NCBI GenBank assembly: GCA_964472905.1
Contig: CAYYMI010000003.1
Location: 4,187-68,186 of the forward strand
Source: Hellea sp964472905
GTDB taxonomy: Bacteria > Pseudomonadota > Alphaproteobacteria > Caulobacterales > Maricaulaceae
DNA: 64,000 nucleotides
Direction: 5' to 3'
Part shown: piece after piece, positions 17,693 to 26,629 of the stretch
Layout: each line of letters opens with the position of its first letter
Numbering within the stretch: position 1 is the stretch's first letter
Position numbers and translations under genes: made by a program
Notes under the pieces: generated by a model
What the model saw: the letters and a program-made list of their open reading frames with translations, nothing else
Databases searched by the model: none
What the model was told of the DNA's origin: nothing

Positions 17693-18832
17693 TTATTGCC
17701 TTAGGAGAGAGCGGGAAACAATCATCCGCATAATTTGGTTCGTGCCTTCGAGAATTTGGTGAACACGCAAGTCCCTGACTATTTGCTCAATTTCATATTC
17801 CGAAAGATAACCATATCCCCCGTGAAGCTGGAGCGCGTCATTGGCGATTTTGGAGCATAAATCTGTCGTAAAGCGTTTTGCCATAGCGCAAGCAGAGCCG
17901 GCATTGGGAAGCTTTTTATCGAGCATGTCTGCCGCGCGGTAAGTCATTAAGCGCGAAGCTTCGAGCTCTGTTGCCATATCGGCGAGCATGAATTGGGTGT
18001 TTTGAAAGTCAGATATAGATTTACCAAATTGTTTGCGCTCTTTGGTATATTGCATTGAGGCGTCCAGCGCCTTTTGCGCGCCGCCTAGAGAACATGCGCC
18101 GATGTTGATACGCCCACCATCAAGACCGCTCATCGCAAATTTAAACCCATCGCCTTCGGCTCCAACGCGGTTTTCGGCGGAGATGCGGCAATCTTCGAAA
18201 ATCACTTGTGCCGTGGGCTGCGCGTTCCAGCCCATCTTTTTTTCATTCGCGCCGAATGATAATCCTTCTGTACCTTTTTCAATCACGAAACAGGATACAC
18301 CCTTCGCGCCGTCATCAGACGTTCGCGCCATAGTCACATAGACATCCGACCAGCCTGCCCCAGAAATAAATGTCTTGGTGCCATTAAGAATGTAATCATC
18401 CCCATCGCGGATGGCCTTGGTGGTGAGTGAAGCGGCATCTGATCCTGAGCCTGGTTCCGTGAGGCAATAACTAGCAATGAGTTCACTTGCAGTTAAGCGC
18501 GGCACATATTTGGCGCGGACGGTATCATCGCCGTAACGGTCAATCATCCATGTCGCCATATTATGAATAGTCATCATCGCAGTATGAGAGACATCCCCCG
18601 CCGCCAATTGTTCAAAAACAATCGCGCTATCCAGACGAGACAAAGCCGTGCCGCCATGTTCCTCGGACGTATACATACCCATAAAACCAAGCTCGGCAGC
18701 TTTGACAAAAACCGAACGATCCAAATATTTCTCTTCGTCCCATTTGGCACTATGCGGCGCGAGTTCATTCGCGGCAAAGCCCTTGGCCATATCCTGTATG
18801 AGGGTTTGCTCTTCAGTGAGTTGAAAGTCCAT
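17693..18832 (-). CDS. Acyl-CoA dehydrogenase, probably isobutyryl-CoA dehydrogenase
   Basis: A 379-residue FAD enzyme of normal length. Substrate/FAD motifs AYCLTEPGSGSDAASL and TFISGAGWSDVYV are present, and the C-terminal HQILEGTNQIMRMIVSR contains a glutamate at the position used by ACAD8-type isobutyryl-CoA dehydrogenases. It would oxidise isobutyryl-CoA to methacrylyl-CoA. No separate methacrylyl-CoA hydratase is in the operon; a general crotonase elsewhere may supply that step. Its ATG directly follows the stop of the DUF4174 gene. Confidence 0.9.
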   Translation of the reverse strand: MDFQLTEEQTLIQDMAKGFAANELAPHSAKWDEEKYLDRSVFVKAAELGFMGMYTSEEHGGTALSRLDSAIVFEQLAAGDVSHTAMMTIHNMATWMIDRYGDDTVRAKYVPRLTASELIASYCLTEPGSGSDAASLTTKAIRDGDDYILNGTKTFISGAGWSDVYVTMARTSDDGAKGVSCFVIEKGTEGLSFGANEKKMGWNAQPTAQVIFEDCRISAENRVGAEGDGFKFAMSGLDGGRINIGACSLGGAQKALDASMQYTKERKQFGKSISDFQNTQFMLADMATELEASRLMTYRAADMLDKKLPNAGSACAMAKRFTTDLCSKIANDALQLHGGYGYLSEYEIEQIVRDLRVHQILEGTNQIMRMIVSRSLLRQ

Positions 18833-19243
18833 TTAGTTTTTACCTGCCCTTTGTCTCATCTCATATCGCCGCATCGGCATAGCATCGATCAGAGAGTAAA
18901 GCTCATCATTTGACGGGAATAAATCCCACCGTTGTTTCTGAGTTGTATCTTTTCCGATTAAAACATATTCAAGCTTGTTTTCGCACCGCGCGATTCGAGC
19001 CAGACGATGGCTTTTGCCTTTTCCGATTTTAATAATGATAAGATCACGATCTTCAAATCCATCGCGATCAACTGAAACGGACTGCTTACTTTCAGGGGCG
19101 TTATTGTCCGGCTCGCAAATTACCAATATACGGTTCTGACCCAATAAATTATGAGTCTTTGGCTCAACATTATAAGGTGCAGCGTAAGCCACACCGCCAA
19201 AAAATAATGCCGAGAGAAATGATATTTTGAGAACTAACTTAAT
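18833..19243 (-). CDS. DUF4174 periplasmic protein, probable ATT start
   Basis: A 136-residue protein of unknown function. The conserved end, LYSLIDAMPMRRYEMR, is the hallmark of DUF4174, a family mostly found in Alphaproteobacteria. The only standard start in frame (GTG 19190-19192) falls inside a signal peptide. Reading upstream in the same frame gives KLVLKISFLSALFFGGVAYA, a classic export signal, preceded by ATT at 19241-19243 and then, one codon on, by the stop of the aldehyde dehydrogenase gene. No ATG, GTG or TTG lies between. Initiation at ATT, helped by coupling to the upstream gene, is inferred. It sits between two metabolic enzymes in what looks like one operon. Confidence 0.75.
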   Translation of the reverse strand: MKLVLKISFLSALFFGGVAYAAPYNVEPKTHNLLGQNRILVICEPDNNAPESKQSVSVDRDGFEDRDLIIIKIGKGKSHRLARIARCENKLEYVLIGKDTTQKQRWDLFPSNDELYSLIDAMPMRRYEMRQRAGKN

Positions 19244-19246
19244 AAA

Positions 19247-20665
19247 CTAAGCCAGCTTCTCTATGACCTTACCAAAGAGCTCATCATCCTTTGGCAAAAC
19301 TTTTGGCGTTGGCAAGTTCTTTGACACCCACGTCACATTCACCAAATGACGCCAGTAAAGATTTTCATCTGTGATAGAGCCGCCCCACGTCCCGCACCCT
19401 AATGAAAATGTCTGACGCATGCCATTATGGAGGTTTCCTGAGTTAGACGGCGATTGCGCTTGATTGACCATCACGCGGCACGTTTTAGTTTGGTCCGCTA
19501 GTTTCATAATGTTCTCATCATTATAAGAATAGATTCCACAACTATGGCCCATGCCCTGATAAGCTTGAATTTCATTTGTCAGTTTAATCGCTTCATCAAT
19601 ATCTTTGACCTTATAAAAGGCCATAATAACGGACAGCTTCTCACCTGAGTAAGGATGATCTGGCCCCGTACCTGTTTCTGGCATGATGATGAATTTACGG
19701 TCAGCCGGAATATCAACACCCGCCATTTCGCAAAGAACTTGCGGCTCCAACACAACGGCCCGTGCATTAAGCGCGCCGTCTTTCCAAAGAACCGAGGCGA
19801 TCTTGTCATAATCTCCTGGCGCTGCGACATGCCCGCCTTCGGCAACCAAAGCCTCAACTAATTCATCATATATGGCTTCCACTGCAATAACTGAATTGTC
19901 CGCAGAACATGAAGCCGCCAAATCCAAGGTTTTAGAAATTCTAATTTTTTCGGCGGCTTCTTTAATATTTGCTGTTTCATCAACTGTAATAACCGCATTC
20001 CCAGCGCCAACGCCATAAGCCGGTGTCCCAGAGGAGTAAGCTGCCTGCACCATGCCTGCACCGCCCGTGGCCATAACAAGGTCACATTGCGCCATGACTT
20101 CATTGGTCAGCTCAAGTGAAGGAATATCAATCGCCTGAACCAGATCAGCAGGCGCGCCCATTTTTGTGATCGCCTCACGCATGAGATCAACAATCATTTT
20201 GTTAGTCAGTTTAGCGCGTGGATGTGGGCATATGATAATCGCATTTCGTCCCTTGACCGCATTAATGCCCTTAATGACGGGCGTCGCTTCCGGGTTGGTT
20301 GAAGGCGATAAGGCCCCGATCACGCCGATAGGCTTGGCGATTTTAACTATGGCTCGTTCTTCATCAACCTCGATAATTCCAACTGACTTATCATCAATGA
20401 TATCCATAAGAGAGGCACGGGTCTTCACAGAAATTTTGGCAAATTTCCCCGCATAATTACCTAGCTGAGTTTCCTCGAGTGTATGTTGCGCTATTTTTTC
20501 AGCAACACCCGGCTTAGCAACAGCCCAAACCATGGCTGTAATGAGTTCATCAATTTGTTCTTGATTATAGTCTTCGATTACGGCTTGAGCGGCCCGCGCC
20601 CGTTTCATCATCTCTGCAACTTCTTTGGCTTCAGGGGTATCAGCAATCTTCTTAACTAGGGCCAT
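19247..20665 (-). CDS. CoA-acylating aldehyde dehydrogenase (EutE/AdhE-N/SauS type)
   Basis: A 472-residue aldehyde dehydrogenase that lacks the ELGGK motif of hydrolytic ALDHs and instead shows features of CoA-acylating enzymes: PSTNPEATPVIKGINAVKGRNAIIICPHPRA is split over residues 120-155, and the nucleophilic cysteine is in DLAASCSADNSVIA. Relatives form acetyl-CoA, propionyl-CoA or sulfoacetyl-CoA from aldehydes. It has a good AAGGAGAG site. It heads a run that continues into the valine-degradation genes, so it may act on methylmalonate semialdehyde or propionaldehyde; that assignment is an inference. Confidence 0.85.
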   Translation of the reverse strand: MALVKKIADTPEAKEVAEMMKRARAAQAVIEDYNQEQIDELITAMVWAVAKPGVAEKIAQHTLEETQLGNYAGKFAKISVKTRASLMDIIDDKSVGIIEVDEERAIVKIAKPIGVIGALSPSTNPEATPVIKGINAVKGRNAIIICPHPRAKLTNKMIVDLMREAITKMGAPADLVQAIDIPSLELTNEVMAQCDLVMATGGAGMVQAAYSSGTPAYGVGAGNAVITVDETANIKEAAEKIRISKTLDLAASCSADNSVIAVEAIYDELVEALVAEGGHVAAPGDYDKIASVLWKDGALNARAVVLEPQVLCEMAGVDIPADRKFIIMPETGTGPDHPYSGEKLSVIMAFYKVKDIDEAIKLTNEIQAYQGMGHSCGIYSYNDENIMKLADQTKTCRVMVNQAQSPSNSGNLHNGMRQTFSLGCGTWGGSITDENLYWRHLVNVTWVSKNLPTPKVLPKDDELFGKVIEKLA

Positions 20666-20754
20666 TTTAGCTCTCCTTCATCATTATGACGTAATATACT
20701 TTTGGAGTTATAGATAAAGCCAAAGAGAAATTCAGCCTAAAAATGACGTTCCTC

Positions 20755-22203
20755 CTAATTATCAGATACAGGATGGGTGATATTAAAATGTTCAAAGATA
20801 GGGTTTTCCAACCGTTGTTTAAATTCCGTTGAGGATCCTGGCCAATTATTGGTGACGCGGTCTCCATCTTTATACCAACTGTTATCAATTTTTGCCCAAG
20901 CCAAATGTGAAAGACGTTCTTGAGCCTCCTCATTAAACTTGGTTTCGGCGGCGGCTTTAACCTCAACTTTTCCTTCGCCTGTTTTTTTCATTAATTTCAG
21001 AACATGTTCTATCTGAGCTTCAAGCTTATAAATGATAGATGTATGCCCTGTATTGGTATTCGGGCCGTAGAGAATAAACATATTTGGAAAATTTGAGGTC
21101 GTAACCCCTAAATAAGCATAGGCTCCATCTTTCCAATGCTCACTCAAGCTTTGGTCTTTTTTCCCTATTACATTAATCTCTTTCAAGAAGGGGTTGGAGT
21201 AAAACCCTGTCGCATAAATAATTATGTCATGTTTATGTGATGTACCCCCGCTTGTCAGAATGCCATCCTGCTGAATTTCGGAAATTTCATCGGTTTCCAA
21301 CGTCACATTTTCACGGGCAATCGCAGGGTAATAACTATCCGAAAACAATATACGTTTTGCGCCAATCGGGTATTCAGGCGTTAGCTTTGCTTGCAGTTCT
21401 GGGTCTTTAATATATTTTTTCATTTCTGACTGCGAGGCCCAGCGCGCAATTTTGCTTCGAATTTTAGCGCCTTTAATAATCGGCCAAATTACATATTCGC
21501 CCTGCATCCATAGCCCCTTGCGATAGAGCTTAGCGATTGAAGGAATATATTTAGCAACCCATTTTTCAAACCCCGTATAAGGACGGTCACCTTTATTGAT
21601 AATCCAATTTGGAGAGCGTTGGTATACCGTGAGATGTTTAGCCATTTGAGCAACTTCAGGAATAAGCTGGGCCGCACTCGCGCCAACACCAATCACACCA
21701 ATGTTTTTGTTCTTAAGTTCCACTGAATGATCCCACCCCGCCGAATGAAAACTTGTACCTTTAAAACTACCTCTACCCTTAAAATTCGGAAATGAAGGAA
21801 CATGTAATTGACCAATAGCGCTGACAAAAAATTGGCACTCATAGCTCTCACCGCTTTTTGTCTTAATCGTCCAGCCCCCATTATTATATTTGGCCGACTT
21901 TACGCTTTGGCCAAACCTTATATGTCGGTATAAATCTCGCTGGGCGGCAAAGTCTTGAATATATTTTAGGATTTGAGGTTGTTTCGCCCATTTAAAATTC
22001 CATGTCGGATTAGGAGCAAAGCTATAGGAGTACAAAGCCGAAGGAATATCACATTCCGCGCCCGGATAAGTATTTTCGCGCCATGTTCCGCCAACATCAT
22101 TAGCTTTTTCAATGATGATAAAATCCTCATCACCTTGTTCACGTAATTTTGCTGCAAGGCATAAGCCTCCAAACCCTGTGCCGACTATAAGCGTTTTTAC
22201 CAT
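20755..22203 (-). CDS. FAD-dependent Baeyer-Villiger-type monooxygenase
   Basis: A 482-residue flavin monooxygenase. It has an N-terminal FAD loop (GTGFGG, residues 8-13), the Baeyer-Villiger fingerprint FKGTSFHSAGWD (147-158, FxGxxxHxxxWD) and a second dinucleotide loop GVGASA (171-176). GGTWRENTYPGAECDIPS is typical of cyclohexanone and steroid monooxygenase relatives. It would insert oxygen into a ketone to give an ester, using NADPH. The substrate is unknown. An acylating aldehyde dehydrogenase gene lies 90 bases downstream on the same strand. Confidence 0.88.
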   Translation of the reverse strand: MVKTLIVGTGFGGLCLAAKLREQGDEDFIIIEKANDVGGTWRENTYPGAECDIPSALYSYSFAPNPTWNFKWAKQPQILKYIQDFAAQRDLYRHIRFGQSVKSAKYNNGGWTIKTKSGESYECQFFVSAIGQLHVPSFPNFKGRGSFKGTSFHSAGWDHSVELKNKNIGVIGVGASAAQLIPEVAQMAKHLTVYQRSPNWIINKGDRPYTGFEKWVAKYIPSIAKLYRKGLWMQGEYVIWPIIKGAKIRSKIARWASQSEMKKYIKDPELQAKLTPEYPIGAKRILFSDSYYPAIARENVTLETDEISEIQQDGILTSGGTSHKHDIIIYATGFYSNPFLKEINVIGKKDQSLSEHWKDGAYAYLGVTTSNFPNMFILYGPNTNTGHTSIIYKLEAQIEHVLKLMKKTGEGKVEVKAAAETKFNEEAQERLSHLAWAKIDNSWYKDGDRVTNNWPGSSTEFKQRLENPIFEHFNITHPVSDN

Positions 22204-22253
22204 AATCCTTTGTTCACGGATTAAGCGTCAAAGGTCAATTAAATTACGTGTCC

Positions 22254-23948
22254 TTATCCGGTTACAACTTGAAAATTGAAGCATCCGTCACCGCGTCTAT
22301 TTGAGTTACCGTTGATATTAAAAAAGTCATAGGTCTCGGCAATATACCGTCCTGCGCTTAAAGTCCCGCTATAGACTTCTTCTCCGTGAGCAGAAGAACT
22401 GGACTCAAGTACTCGTTCGCCCTGTTGCCACAAATTGAAGTCTGGATCTCTGTCTTGCCCGCCGGACACTAAGGTCATAGAGATCATGTAAGACCCATTT
22501 TGTGGAATATCGAAAACGACTAATTCTCGGTTTCCAAGGCGGTTAAAGTTCCCTGCATCATCAACAGAACAGACTTGAACAGCCTCTCCTCCAACAACGG
22601 CCTCTTTATAGACGGGTAATGAGGAGGCAATCGACCCATTATTATTTTCACCCGTGCCTAGAGCATTACTGGCCGATATGGATTGGTCCTCTAATAAAAA
22701 TCGATAATCATTTACGTCAATAATGTTCTGTTTTAGCAAGGCCTCTGAGAATGAAAAAATCGTTGTAAATGCATCGCCCTTACGAAATTCATCATGTGTC
22801 ACAGCGTTATATATAGGCAAAAATCCACCTGTAATACGATCGCTTCCATCACTAGCAGCATCAAAGACATCATAGATTATTGATGTAACCGAGGATTCGT
22901 TAAACCAGCCCTTATTACTTCGGTTCAGATTTTCAAAGTCAATTTTAAACCCACTATTTTGCGATAATCCTGAGCTATCTTTATAGTTTGGATCATTGGT
23001 AACAATCGCCGCTAAGGCATTGCACCATCCTTCAGAAAAAGCCAAACGAGGGTCAAGTTTTGCGCTTAAACTATGTAACCCCGCCATAGAATCAAGGCGT
23101 GATAAGTTTTCTTCAAAATAATGTCCCCATTCATGAATAATCACATGCGGATCATATTCATCTGTGTCACGACCTGCTTCTCCTAAAAGATAAATAACAT
23201 TTTCATCCCGAAAGAAGCTAGATGTGCCTATATGGCCTTGGCGTCTATCTCCAACCACAGCTCTGTTATTAGGGCTCCAGCGAATTTCTAACTCTGGAAA
23301 ACTTGCATTCGCATCGACTGCGTCAATCGTTTTAATAGCGTCATAAACTGAGTTCAATATCGCAAAAGGCGCCGCGGACCGTTCAGAATCATAGCTAGAG
23401 CCGCCCCATCCAGAAGGCGCGTTTAAATTTCTTGTCTGAGAGGCAGATGTCCCAGATGTGCTCAAACTTCCAGCTAAGACATATAAAGCATTATCCGATG
23501 TATTATCGGTCACTTTGACATCCCAATCTCGGCTTGCAGGAGATTTCAATTGCGCAAGGACGTGAATTTTAACATCCAAAGAAGGTTCAACTGTGAAATC
23601 ATAATCACCGTTTTGATCTGTAATAGTCTGCTTAATTATTTCATTATCAGCATTTAAAAGAGCCACCATAATCCCACGGGCGGGCATTTGTGTTGTCGAG
23701 GCGTAATCAAGCCCGAAATTTTGATCATCATGAGGGACATTATCAAAAGTAATTTTTCCGCTTAAATTCACTTGTGTAGCACTAGGTGTTGTCGCCGTAT
23801 TTACGTTTGCGACTGGCGCTGAAGAGCCTGTCGCAGCGTTTGATGACGTTATAGGTGGAGGCGTAACTGAGCTAGAGCTAGAGCCACCGCCACAAGACAC
23901 AAACAAAAAGACCGATAATATAATGCCACATAAATTGATGATTTTCAT
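22254..23948 (-). CDS. Secreted lipoprotein zinc metallopeptidase with PPC domain
   Basis: A 564-residue lipoprotein: the signal ends LFVSC followed by a Gly/Ser/Pro/Thr-rich linker. Residues about 60-135 look like a carboxypeptidase-regulatory or Cna-B beta-sandwich (GKITFDNVPH ... GDYDFTV). The catalytic core has HEWGHYFE near residue 273 and a downstream glutamate in LAFSEGWCNALA, the HExxH...E pattern of zinc peptidases. The C-terminal 110 residues resemble the bacterial pre-peptidase (PPC) domain. The start is ATG 23946-23948 with GGAG 6 bases away; that ribosome site lies in one arm of an inverted repeat. Confidence 0.82.
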   Translation of the reverse strand: MKIINLCGIILSVFLFVSCGGGSSSSSVTPPPITSSNAATGSSAPVANVNTATTPSATQVNLSGKITFDNVPHDDQNFGLDYASTTQMPARGIMVALLNADNEIIKQTITDQNGDYDFTVEPSLDVKIHVLAQLKSPASRDWDVKVTDNTSDNALYVLAGSLSTSGTSASQTRNLNAPSGWGGSSYDSERSAAPFAILNSVYDAIKTIDAVDANASFPELEIRWSPNNRAVVGDRRQGHIGTSSFFRDENVIYLLGEAGRDTDEYDPHVIIHEWGHYFEENLSRLDSMAGLHSLSAKLDPRLAFSEGWCNALAAIVTNDPNYKDSSGLSQNSGFKIDFENLNRSNKGWFNESSVTSIIYDVFDAASDGSDRITGGFLPIYNAVTHDEFRKGDAFTTIFSFSEALLKQNIIDVNDYRFLLEDQSISASNALGTGENNNGSIASSLPVYKEAVVGGEAVQVCSVDDAGNFNRLGNRELVVFDIPQNGSYMISMTLVSGGQDRDPDFNLWQQGERVLESSSSAHGEEVYSGTLSAGRYIAETYDFFNINGNSNRRGDGCFNFQVVTG

Positions 23949-23953
23949 CACAC

Positions 23954-23979
23954 GCTCCGCTTAATGAGCGAAACGGAGC
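23954..23979 (-). promoter_or_regulatory. Hairpin covering the ribosome site of the metallopeptidase gene
   Basis: On the minus strand GCTCCG is followed after 14 bases by CGGAGC, and the second arm contains the GGAG Shine-Dalgarno of the peptidase gene. Folding would hide the ribosome site. An alternative inner stem, CGCT/AGCG, exists. Translational control is inferred from the pairing only. Confidence 0.45.
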
Positions 23980-24076
23980 AATTAATATGCCATTAACTAT
24001 TAACCTATCCGAATAAACCTACATACCTTGTTAAAACATCCGGCAAAGGCTTCACTAAACCGTTTGCACATTAAAT

Positions 24077-24090
24077 TGACAGCGCTGTCA
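24077..24090. promoter_or_regulatory. Perfect 14-base palindrome upstream of gap-zwf-pgl-edd
   Basis: TGACAGCGCTGTCA is a perfect palindrome with the central CG step typical of LacI-family sugar-regulator operators. It lies 42 bases before the first gap start codon, where it could block transcription of the Entner-Doudoroff operon. No LacI-family gene is in this window. Confidence 0.6.
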
Positions 24091-24131
24091 TTTTTAAGTA
24101 AGCCCAATATTTATGTTCATAAATTGAGGGA

Positions 24132-25142
24132 ATGATGACCTACAATATTGCAATTAACGGTTTTGGTAGAATTGGCCGTATGGTGCTTCGAGCTCTTATC
24201 GAAAGCGGTCGCACCGACTTTCAAGTTAAAGCCATTAATGATTTATCTGATGCCCCTCGCCTCGCTCATTTATTAAAATATGATAGCGTGCATGGTCCTT
24301 TTCCAAAAGCCGTTGAGGCTAGTGATGACGCGATTACAGTCGACGGTCATCCTATCAAGGTTTTCTCTGAGCGCGACCCGGCAGCTCTGCCATGGGGCCA
24401 GCTAGATATTGATATTGTGATGGAATGTACGGGGTTTTTCCTCACGCAAGAGACAGCTGGCAAGCACATAAAGGCTGGCGCAAAGCGTGTGCTGTTATCT
24501 GCCCCTGCTAAAGACGATAGCAAAACCATTGTTTACGGCGTTAATGACGGCGAGATAAACGGCGATGACGTTATTGTCTCAAACGCCTCTTGTACGACAA
24601 ATGCTCTCGCGCCAATCCTAAAGGTTCTTGATGATAGTTTTGGCGTTGAGAGCGGCATGATGACAACCATCCATGCCTATACAGGTGATCAGCTAACGCA
24701 TGACGGTATGCACAAAGATCCATATCGGAGCCGTGCCGCCGCTTTGTCAATGATACCAACATCAACTGGAGCGGCCAAAGCCATTGGTAAAGTCCTGCCT
24801 AATCTTGACGGCACGATAAGCGGTGTTGCCGTTCGCGTACCTGTGGCCAATGTATCTATGGTGGACTTATCCGTCACCACAAAACGCCCCGCTAGCAAAG
24901 AGACGGTTCAGAAAGCTTTCAAAATCGAAAGCGAAGGACGGTCTAACGGCGTCTTAGGCTATATTGAGGAGCCTTTGGTATCAACGGATTTAAATCATAA
25001 CCCCAATTCAAGTAATTTTGTTGAAGACCAAACCCTTGTGCAGGGTGGGCATTTAGTCCGAATTATGTCATGGTATGACAATGAATGGGGGTTTTCTAAT
25101 CGCATGTTAGATACAGCCTCAGTTATGGCGAATTTCCTCTAG
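24132..25142 (+). CDS. gap: Glyceraldehyde-3-phosphate dehydrogenase, type I
   Basis: A 336-residue enzyme oxidising glyceraldehyde-3-phosphate with NAD and phosphate. The N-terminal NAD fold INGFGRIGRMVLRAL and the active-site SNASCTTNALAP are intact, as is WYDNEWGFSNRM near the end. Two ATGs are adjacent; GAGGGA fits the second (24135) slightly better. It leads a four-gene unit with zwf, pgl and edd, handling the glyceraldehyde-3-phosphate that the Entner-Doudoroff pathway releases. Confidence 0.97.
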   Translation: MMTYNIAINGFGRIGRMVLRALIESGRTDFQVKAINDLSDAPRLAHLLKYDSVHGPFPKAVEASDDAITVDGHPIKVFSERDPAALPWGQLDIDIVMECTGFFLTQETAGKHIKAGAKRVLLSAPAKDDSKTIVYGVNDGEINGDDVIVSNASCTTNALAPILKVLDDSFGVESGMMTTIHAYTGDQLTHDGMHKDPYRSRAAALSMIPTSTGAAKAIGKVLPNLDGTISGVAVRVPVANVSMVDLSVTTKRPASKETVQKAFKIESEGRSNGVLGYIEEPLVSTDLNHNPNSSNFVEDQTLVQGGHLVRIMSWYDNEWGFSNRMLDTASVMANFL

Positions 25143-25150
25143 GAGTTAGA

Positions 25151-26629
25151 ATGGCAAAATTTATACCTGTTGATCCATTCGACATCGTCATTTTTGGCGG
25201 GACCGGCGATTTGACACGACGTAAATTATTGCCCGCCCTTTTCCACCGTTATCTAGATGGGCAAATTGATAGCTCTTGCAAAATTATCGGCGTAGCACGG
25301 TCTGACTTGTCTCTTCAAGATTATCGGGACCTCGCTAAAAAAGCGTGCGCAGATAATGCCTGTAAAGAAAGAGCGCTGAATTGGAGCGATGAAAAATGGA
25401 AGGGCTTTGAAGCTCTTCTGGCTTATGTCCAAATGGATGTCCTGAAGAAAGATGCCAATTGGAAGGGACTTAAATCTCACTTAAATAAGGATGAGAGGAC
25501 CTGCATTTTTTACCTCGCGACAACGCCGCTAATTTATGTGGCGACCTGTGAAGCTTTAGGAGCAGAAGGCTTAAATGGACCCAATGCCCGTTTGGTTTTG
25601 GAAAAACCTATCGGAACGGACCTAGATTCCGCCCAAGCCATTAATAAAGGCGTCGGCGCGATCTTTGATGAAACTGCCGTTTACCGAATTGATCATTATC
25701 TTGGCAAAGAGACGGTTCAGAACCTTTTGGTTTTGCGCTTTGCCAATGCTTTATTTGAACCCGTCTGGTCCAGAAATACGATTGACCATGTTCAAATCAC
25801 AGTCTCCGAAGATATTGGCCTAGAGGGCCGTGCAGATTATTATGACCGCTCAGGCGCCGTACGCGATATGATCCAAAACCATTTATTACAGCTCTTATGT
25901 ATCGTCGCCATGGAACCACCTAATTCTATGGACGCGGATGATGTGCGAACAGAGAAAATGAAAGTCTTAAAGGCTCTGAAACGCTTTACGCCAGAAACCG
26001 TGTCGCAAAATAGTGTCCGCGCGCAATATGAGGCGGGTGTAAGCGGCGGCGAAAAAGTCAAAAGTTATATAGAAACGCTGAGTGATAAAAACGCTGAGAG
26101 TCAAACCGAGACCTTTGTGGCGATTAAAGCAGAGATCGAAAATGGCCGCTGGGCAGGTGTTCCGTTTTATTTACGCACGGGCAAGAGAATGGACGCAAGA
26201 CGTTCATCCATCATGATTCAATTTAAACCAACGCCTCATCCGCTCTTTAATACCGCTGACCGCGTACCCAACCGTCTGGTGATGCGCTTGCAACCTGATG
26301 AAGGCATGCGGCTTTTCATGCAGGTCAAAGAACCTGGGCCAGGCGGTATGCGCCTTAAATATCTTCCACTCGATTTATCTTACGCCGAAAATTTCTCAGT
26401 TAGATATCCTGACGCTTATGAGCGACTTTTGATGGATGTTGTTCGGGGAAATTTGACGCTCTTTATGAGCCGGCCTGAAGTTGAAGCCGCATGGAAGTGG
26501 GTTGATAATCTCCTAGCGCAGTGGTCAGAAACAGAACAAACGCTTGAGCATTACGCAGCAGGAACGCAAGGACCTTTGCAATCGGCTATGCTACTTGACC
26601 GCGATGGTCGGCAGTGGTGGGAACAGTAA
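25151..26629 (+). CDS. zwf: Glucose-6-phosphate 1-dehydrogenase
   Basis: A full-length 492-residue enzyme, first step of the Entner-Doudoroff branch. The nucleotide-binding IFGGTGDLTRRKLLPALF and the active-site RIDHYLGKETVQNLLVLRFAN are split but intact; the latter has the catalytic histidine and the substrate lysine. AGGAG sits 5 bases before the start, 8 bases after gap. pgl follows with no spacer. Confidence 0.97.
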   Translation: MAKFIPVDPFDIVIFGGTGDLTRRKLLPALFHRYLDGQIDSSCKIIGVARSDLSLQDYRDLAKKACADNACKERALNWSDEKWKGFEALLAYVQMDVLKKDANWKGLKSHLNKDERTCIFYLATTPLIYVATCEALGAEGLNGPNARLVLEKPIGTDLDSAQAINKGVGAIFDETAVYRIDHYLGKETVQNLLVLRFANALFEPVWSRNTIDHVQITVSEDIGLEGRADYYDRSGAVRDMIQNHLLQLLCIVAMEPPNSMDADDVRTEKMKVLKALKRFTPETVSQNSVRAQYEAGVSGGEKVKSYIETLSDKNAESQTETFVAIKAEIENGRWAGVPFYLRTGKRMDARRSSIMIQFKPTPHPLFNTADRVPNRLVMRLQPDEGMRLFMQVKEPGPGGMRLKYLPLDLSYAENFSVRYPDAYERLLMDVVRGNLTLFMSRPEVEAAWKWVDNLLAQWSETEQTLEHYAAGTQGPLQSAMLLDRDGRQWWEQ

